Below, piece by piece: positions 5,787 to 7,523 of a stretch of 7,523 nucleotides of DNA. Numbering within the stretch: position 1 is the first letter of the stretch; every line of letters starts with the position of its first letter. A model generated the notes under the pieces. The model saw only the letters and a program-made list of their open reading frames with translations, ran no database searches and was not told where the DNA came from. A program made the translations under genes and the position numbers. The stretch is from Candidatus Aenigmatarchaeota archaeon (GTDB lineage: Archaea; Aenigmatarchaeota; Aenigmatarchaeia; CG10238-14), in the NCBI GenBank assembly GCA_026397455.1, contig JAPLUX010000088.1, forward strand, positions 1 to 7,523, given 5' to 3'.

Positions 5787-5832
5787 ATGTGACATTTGTC
5801 TTAAAATATATGTGACATTTGTCTTAAAATAT
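5787..5832. repeat. Two tandem 23-bp units with internal dyad, likely operator
   Basis: ATGTGACATTTGTCTTAAAATAT is present at 5787-5809 and again, base for base, at 5810-5832, with a further ATGT at 5833-5836. Each unit contains the dyad GACA-TT-TGTC (5791-5800 and 5814-5823) followed by an AT-rich stretch that on the minus strand reads ATATTTTAAG, a possible TATA element. The 23-bp period is close to two helical turns, so both dyads face the same side of the DNA. The array begins 27 bases upstream of the HEPN-like start, and another TATA-like TTATAAA (minus strand, 5782-5776) lies between. It could bind the NTase/HEPN complex or another regulator; that is inference. Confidence 0.7.
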
Positions 5833-5849
5833 ATGTTAATAGAAATAAG

Positions 5850-5936
5850 TCAACAATCATCATCTTTAAAATAAAGTTTGACAGCGTCTATAAGGTTTTT
5901 AACAGACTCTTCCCTGGTTTTTCCTTGACTGACAAG
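5850..5936 (-). pseudogene. C-terminal fragment of a HicB-like antitoxin
   Basis: The minus-strand reading from 5936 is L-V-S-Q-G-K-T-R-E-E-S-V-K-N-L-I-D-A-V-K then LYFKDDDC and TGA (5852-5850). The 'VSQGKTREE ... NLIDAVKLYF' core is the hallmark end of HicB-like (UPF0150) antitoxins, which normally read 'GCVSQGKT-x-EEA ... I-x-EAI-x-LYL'. A TAA stop sits one codon before the fragment, and the first half of the protein, with any HicA partner, is missing. It begins 18 bases after the tRNA 3' end, in the same direction, so it appears cut off at the tRNA border, consistent with an insertion or deletion there. It is too short to be functional. Confidence 0.7.
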
Positions 5937-5953
5937 TTAGGCTGACCTGTTTA

Positions 5954-6024
5954 TGGACTAGGAAGGAATCGAACCTTCAACTTCTGCATATCGGACAGAT
6001 GTTTTACCATTAGACTACAAGTCC
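5954..6024 (-). tRNA. Unusual tRNA, anticodon GAT (Ile) by fold, non-standard C33
   Basis: The minus strand folds as a 71-base cloverleaf. The acceptor is GGACTTG/CTAGTCC with one T-T mismatch, followed by discriminator A. The D-arm has loop AATGGTA and one C-A mismatch. The anticodon stem is TCTGT/GCAGA, and its loop CCGATAT places GAT at 5992-5990. The variable loop has 4 bases, and the T-arm is GAAGG-TTCGATT-CCTTC. CCA is not encoded. GAT would read Ile codons, but position 33 is C, not the almost universal T, and two stems have mismatches. This suggests a decayed, phage-like or divergent tRNA. A shifted fold placing CTGTCCG as an Asp-like loop was considered but breaks the stem. Confidence 0.75.
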
Positions 6025-6052
6025 TTTCTGTTTTAGTCGTAGTTCTGGCACG

Positions 6053-6073
6053 TAATTATGTTCATCATAATTA
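6053..6073. promoter_or_regulatory. Inverted repeat in the upstream region of the tRNA
   Basis: TAATTATG/CATAATTA is a perfect 8-bp-arm repeat with a 5-base gap, ending 29 bases upstream of the tRNA 5' end. On the minus strand CTATAATTATG and ATAATTACG could each act as the tRNA TATA element, 46 and 32 bases before the gene respectively. Whether the symmetry is meaningful or a by-product of AT-rich promoter DNA is unclear. Confidence 0.35.
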
Positions 6074-6125
6074 TAGCAAAAGAAGATAAATGATTCGTAG
6101 CAAGTTGTTCTTTGTTAGATATCCT

Positions 6126-6215
6126 TTATCTTGTAGTTATCTTAATCTTTTCAGGAACTCTGACTTCTTCAGATGATTTTTCAATCAATGCCCAGGTATT
6201 ATCGTTTTTATATTT
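6126..6215 (-). other. Open minus-strand tail after regulator 2, possible gene remnant
   Basis: Between a TAA at 6218-6216 and a TAA at 6128-6126 the minus strand is open for 30 codons and reads K-Y-K-N-D-N-T-W-A-L-I-E-K-S-S-E-E-V-R-V then PEKIKITTR. It lacks an ATG; a TTG could start a 20-residue peptide. It occupies the same place after regulator 2 as repeat copy A does after regulator 1, and the tails are faintly alike (VEIAEKE, IEVAEKE and VRVPEKI). It may be the end of a lost third gene, or chance. The rest of 6025-6125 shows no gene. Confidence 0.2.
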
Positions 6216-6531
6216 TTACAGCAATAGGTTTCATTTCCATCTCGACAGCCTTAATACCAAGAGCCCATACTAATTCTTTGATCTTTCTGGTAACTTCATT
6301 ACTTTCATTTAATTTGTACATCTTTGCTTTTCCAACTTTTCTCGTAACTTCAACTACACCGTTGCTCTCTAGGGTAAAAAAATACTTATAGAAAGTAACT
6401 TTACTTATACCCAAACCCTTTATCAGCTCTTCTTTCGAGTAGTCAAACAGTGGGTTATCTATAAAAAAATCTATTATTCTGATTATCGGTGAACCACCAA
6501 ACGTTTCTACGAGTATAGTCTTATCGTTCAT
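6208..6531 (-). CDS. Winged-helix transcriptional regulator, cassette 2
   Basis: Taking ATG 6531 as the start gives 107 residues (MNDKTILVETFGGSPIIRII...). This start lies 25 bases from a minus-strand TATA box and matches the beginning of the paralogue's fold, whereas the longer open frame to 6597 runs across the promoter. There is a helix at 15-27, a helix-turn-helix at 31-56 ('YSKEELIKGLGISKVTFYKY'), a wing at 60-74 ('EVTRKVGKAKMYKLN') and an end of MKPIAVKI. It is the paralogue of the regulator at 2860-3210 and faces the small gene at 6592. The recognition helices differ (VGWSTLHGIWKR against ISKVTFYKYFFT), so the two probably bind different sites, in line with their different dyads. It is probably autoregulated and leaderless. 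Confidence 0.82.
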   Translation of the reverse strand: MNDKTILVETFGGSPIIRIIDFFIDNPLFDYSKEELIKGLGISKVTFYKYFFTLESNGVVEVTRKVGKAKMYKLNESNEVTRKIKELVWALGIKAVEMEMKPIAVKI

Positions 6532-6535
6532 ATAA

Positions 6536-6591
6536 TTTTCTATGGTAGAAAAGTATAAATGTTTATACCTAAAAAGTTCAAAAATTAAACT
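6536..6591. promoter_or_regulatory. Back-to-back TATA boxes and dyad operators, cassette 2
   Basis: GTATAAA-TG-TTTATAC (6553-6568) is a near-perfect palindrome that supplies a TATA box in each direction: TTTATAC at 6562-6568, 27 bases before ATG 6592, and its mirror, 25 bases before ATG 6531 on the minus strand. Flanking it are TTTTCTA/TAGAAAA with a 3-base gap (6536-6552) on the regulator side and the imperfect AGTTcAA/TTaAACT (6575-6591) on the small-gene side. Both messages would be leaderless. The shared palindrome means the two promoters must compete for TATA-binding protein. Confidence 0.62.
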
Positions 6592-6870
6592 ATGCAAACA
6601 GATGCTGAAATCAAGGACTTAATACTACACAAGTTGTTTATGCGAAGATGCTGGGGTGCTAAGCATACATCATTCGAAAATTTGGATAGGGGGTTCAAAC
6701 CTCAAGAATTGGGTAAAAAAGGATATAAGAGAATCATGGATATGGGAAAAGATTTGATAAGAGAAAATTTGCTGCTATCTAAACCAACATATTATGGATT
6801 GGAAGTTTCTTTGAATCCTAAACAAAAAGATATAATACTCAATAAGATAAAAAGATTCTTTGAAACTTAA
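6592..6870 (+). CDS. Small HT/VSLN-motif protein, cassette 2 (unknown function)
   Basis: A 92-residue basic protein, paralogue of the product of 3289-3564. The first 34 residues align without gaps with about 15 identities, including TD, IK, IL-x-K, the GAKHT box (22-26), Asn30 and Gly34; VSLN recurs at 72-75, preceded by 'KPTYYGLE'. That KPT-x-YG-x-x-VSLN stretch looks like the wing hairpin of a winged-helix protein, so nucleic-acid binding is a reasonable guess. The region 35-58 is looser, with a few extra residues relative to the paralogue. It faces regulator 2 across a shared control region and is followed 10 bases after its stop by a hairpin and T-run, so it is probably transcribed alone. 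I do not recognise a named family. Confidence 0.78.
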   Translation: MQTDAEIKDLILHKLFMRRCWGAKHTSFENLDRGFKPQELGKKGYKRIMDMGKDLIRENLLLSKPTYYGLEVSLNPKQKDIILNKIKRFFET

Positions 6871-6880
6871 ATTTCATTTT

Positions 6881-6903
6881 TGGAACAAATATGTTCCATT
6901 TTT
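6881..6903 (+). terminator. Hairpin-and-T-run terminator after the cassette 2 small gene
   Basis: TGGAACA/TGTTCCA with a 4-base loop (6881-6898) is followed by five Ts, ten bases after the stop at 6870. The stem has seven base pairs. CATTTTTGGA also occurs on both sides of it (6875-6884 and 6897-6906), so an operator role is not excluded. Confidence 0.6.
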
Positions 6904-7044
6904 GGATTTAGTGTCAGTTTTCTGTTCATGGAATAGGCATTGCCTAATAAGTAATAAAAATTAGCGACTTTTTGTGTAAACTTAAATTCTGCCTAAAAAG
7001 TAAATTAAAAAACAAACTTATTCTTGAACTTTCATAATAATTTT
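6904..7044. other. Gene-free stretch with short repeats
   Basis: No gene is seen. AGGCA-T-TGCCT (6935-6945) is a small perfect dyad. The string TGCCTAATAAGTAATAAAAA near 6941-6960 has a weaker echo, TGCCTAAAAAGTAAATTAAAA, from about 6992. They may be regulatory sites for the nuclease-like gene downstream, but at this base composition the evidence is thin. Confidence 0.2.
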
Positions 7045-7290
7045 ATGCCTTCAGAAAGATATGTTGAAGATAAGATTAAGAATCTATTCAAAAGTTTACT
7101 TCAGTTTGAAGACATAAAGGCTGATATTCCTTGTGATGGCAAGAGAGCTGATTTAGTTATTTACAAAGATGAAAAACCATTTATAGTAATAGAAGTTAAG
7201 AAAGAATCTATTGATCCAACAGATATAGAAGTGGTAAATCAAGCTTCTCATTATGCAAATAGCTTAGGTTGTGAATATTTTTGCACATGA
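7045..7290 (+). pseudogene. HsdR_N-type PD-(D/E)XK nuclease N-terminus, truncated
   Basis: From ATG 7045 there are 81 residues opening MPSERYVEDKIKNLF. The PD-(D/E)XK core is clear: D36 in 'RADLVIY', E50-V-K52 in 'FIVIEVKKE', and the Q66-x3-Y70 motif ('NQASHYA') typical of type I restriction R subunits. An in-frame TTG at 7024 has no support. Translation stops at TGA right after 'GCEYFCT', where the family normally continues with another strand and, in HsdR, a helicase of several hundred residues. No continuation in another frame is convincing: one gives 'AHERLIKDMNWE' then stops. It is most likely the remnant of a type I restriction subunit or a related predicted nuclease. A free-standing mini-nuclease is less likely, though all core catalytic residues remain. 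Confidence 0.65.
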
Positions 7291-7398
7291 AAGGTTAATT
7301 AAGGATATGAATTGGGAATAGTTAGGTTGGGTAAGATGGAATTTCATACAAACCTTCATACAGATAAATGTATTTTAAATATATTTACTAAATAAGTT

Positions 7399-7523
7399 AT
7401 GATGCCCTTGAATATTTATTCTAGGAGTAAGAGGAATATTGCAAATGAATTCTATAGAGAAAATATAGTGAAAGTTAGTGTCGAAGAACTAATAGGTCCG
7501 CTTAATGAAATCGAAAAAAATAT
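7399..7523 (+). CDS. Start of a gene running off the right edge (partial)
   Basis: ATG ATG at 7399-7404 opens a frame that stays open for 41 codons to the window end: MMPLNIYSRSKRNIANEF and onward, with 'VSVEELIGPLNEIEK' near the edge. A TATA-like TTAAATATATTT lies around 7375-7386, close upstream, with no ribosome binding site, as for other leaderless genes here. The visible part is basic then amphipathic. No family is recognised, and a relation to the nuclease fragment upstream cannot be shown. Confidence 0.5.
   Translation, partial: MMPLNIYSRSKRNIANEFYRENIVKVSVEELIGPLNEIEKN

Noticed and set aside
5787..5836. CRISPR array
   Set aside because: The two units are directly adjacent with no spacer, and no cas gene is seen.
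5954..6024. Reading the tRNA as tRNA-Asp with loop CTGTCCG
   Set aside because: That loop needs an anticodon stem with at least two non-pairs and upsets the variable-loop length, whereas TCTGT/GCAGA pairs fully.
6173..6391. Plus-strand frame opposite regulator 2
   Set aside because: It is the mirror of the winged-helix gene; the paralogous pair shows which strand is real.
6532..6597. N-terminal extension of regulator 2 to an ATG at 6597
   Set aside because: It would cross both TATA boxes and the start of the divergent gene, and the paralogue has no matching residues.
2135..7523. Insertion sequence or transposase
   Set aside because: Despite the island-like content, no DDE, HUH or recombinase motif and no terminal inverted repeats were found.

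Overview
The window reads as AT-rich archaeal DNA. Several start codons lie about 25-30 bases downstream of TATA-like boxes with little or no leader. A few genes instead carry GGTG- or GAGG-type ribosome binding sites. The gene families are also typical of archaea: nucleotidyltransferase (NTase) genes beside small helical proteins, VapBC and HicB toxin-antitoxin remnants, and small winged-helix regulators. The lineage cannot be fixed from the sequence. The small exported proteins and the odd tRNA would fit a DPANN-type or other little-studied archaeon, but that is a guess.

Layout. Bases 1-1760 (minus strand) hold a surface or export operon: a single-pass membrane protein rich in N-glycosylation sequons, then directly abutting it a secreted cysteine-containing protein, then the first codons of another gene at the window edge. 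Bases 1761-2134 are intergenic, with three inverted repeats and three AGTTAACA boxes. Bases 2135-2751 hold a decayed VapBC-type module whose toxin has lost its first catalytic Asp and is frameshifted. Bases 2762-4673 form a block bounded by two near-identical 81/84-bp direct repeats; it contains a winged-helix regulator (minus), a divergent small protein (plus) and a 307-residue NTase (plus). Bases 4715-5760 (minus) hold a three-gene unit: a HEPN-like helical protein, a 37-residue small ORF and an NTase, preceded by a 23-bp tandem repeat with an internal dyad. Bases 5850-6024 hold a truncated HicB-like antitoxin fragment just downstream of an unusual tRNA. Bases 6208-6870 hold a second divergent regulator/small-protein cassette paralogous to the first. 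Bases 7045-7523 hold a truncated HsdR-type nuclease N-terminus and the start of a further gene.

How it fits together. From base 2135 onward this is an accessory island of toxin-antitoxin, NTase and restriction-like pieces, several of them broken, next to a tRNA. The main candidate for an undescribed system is the duplicated divergent cassette. In each copy a minus-strand winged-helix protein ending in MKPI-x-VK faces a plus-strand protein of about 91 residues with a G-x-(R/K)-HT ... VSLN signature. They share a control region with palindromes placed between TATA boxes and start codons. The function of the cassette is unknown; autoregulation and a toxin-antitoxin or mobile-element role are inferences.
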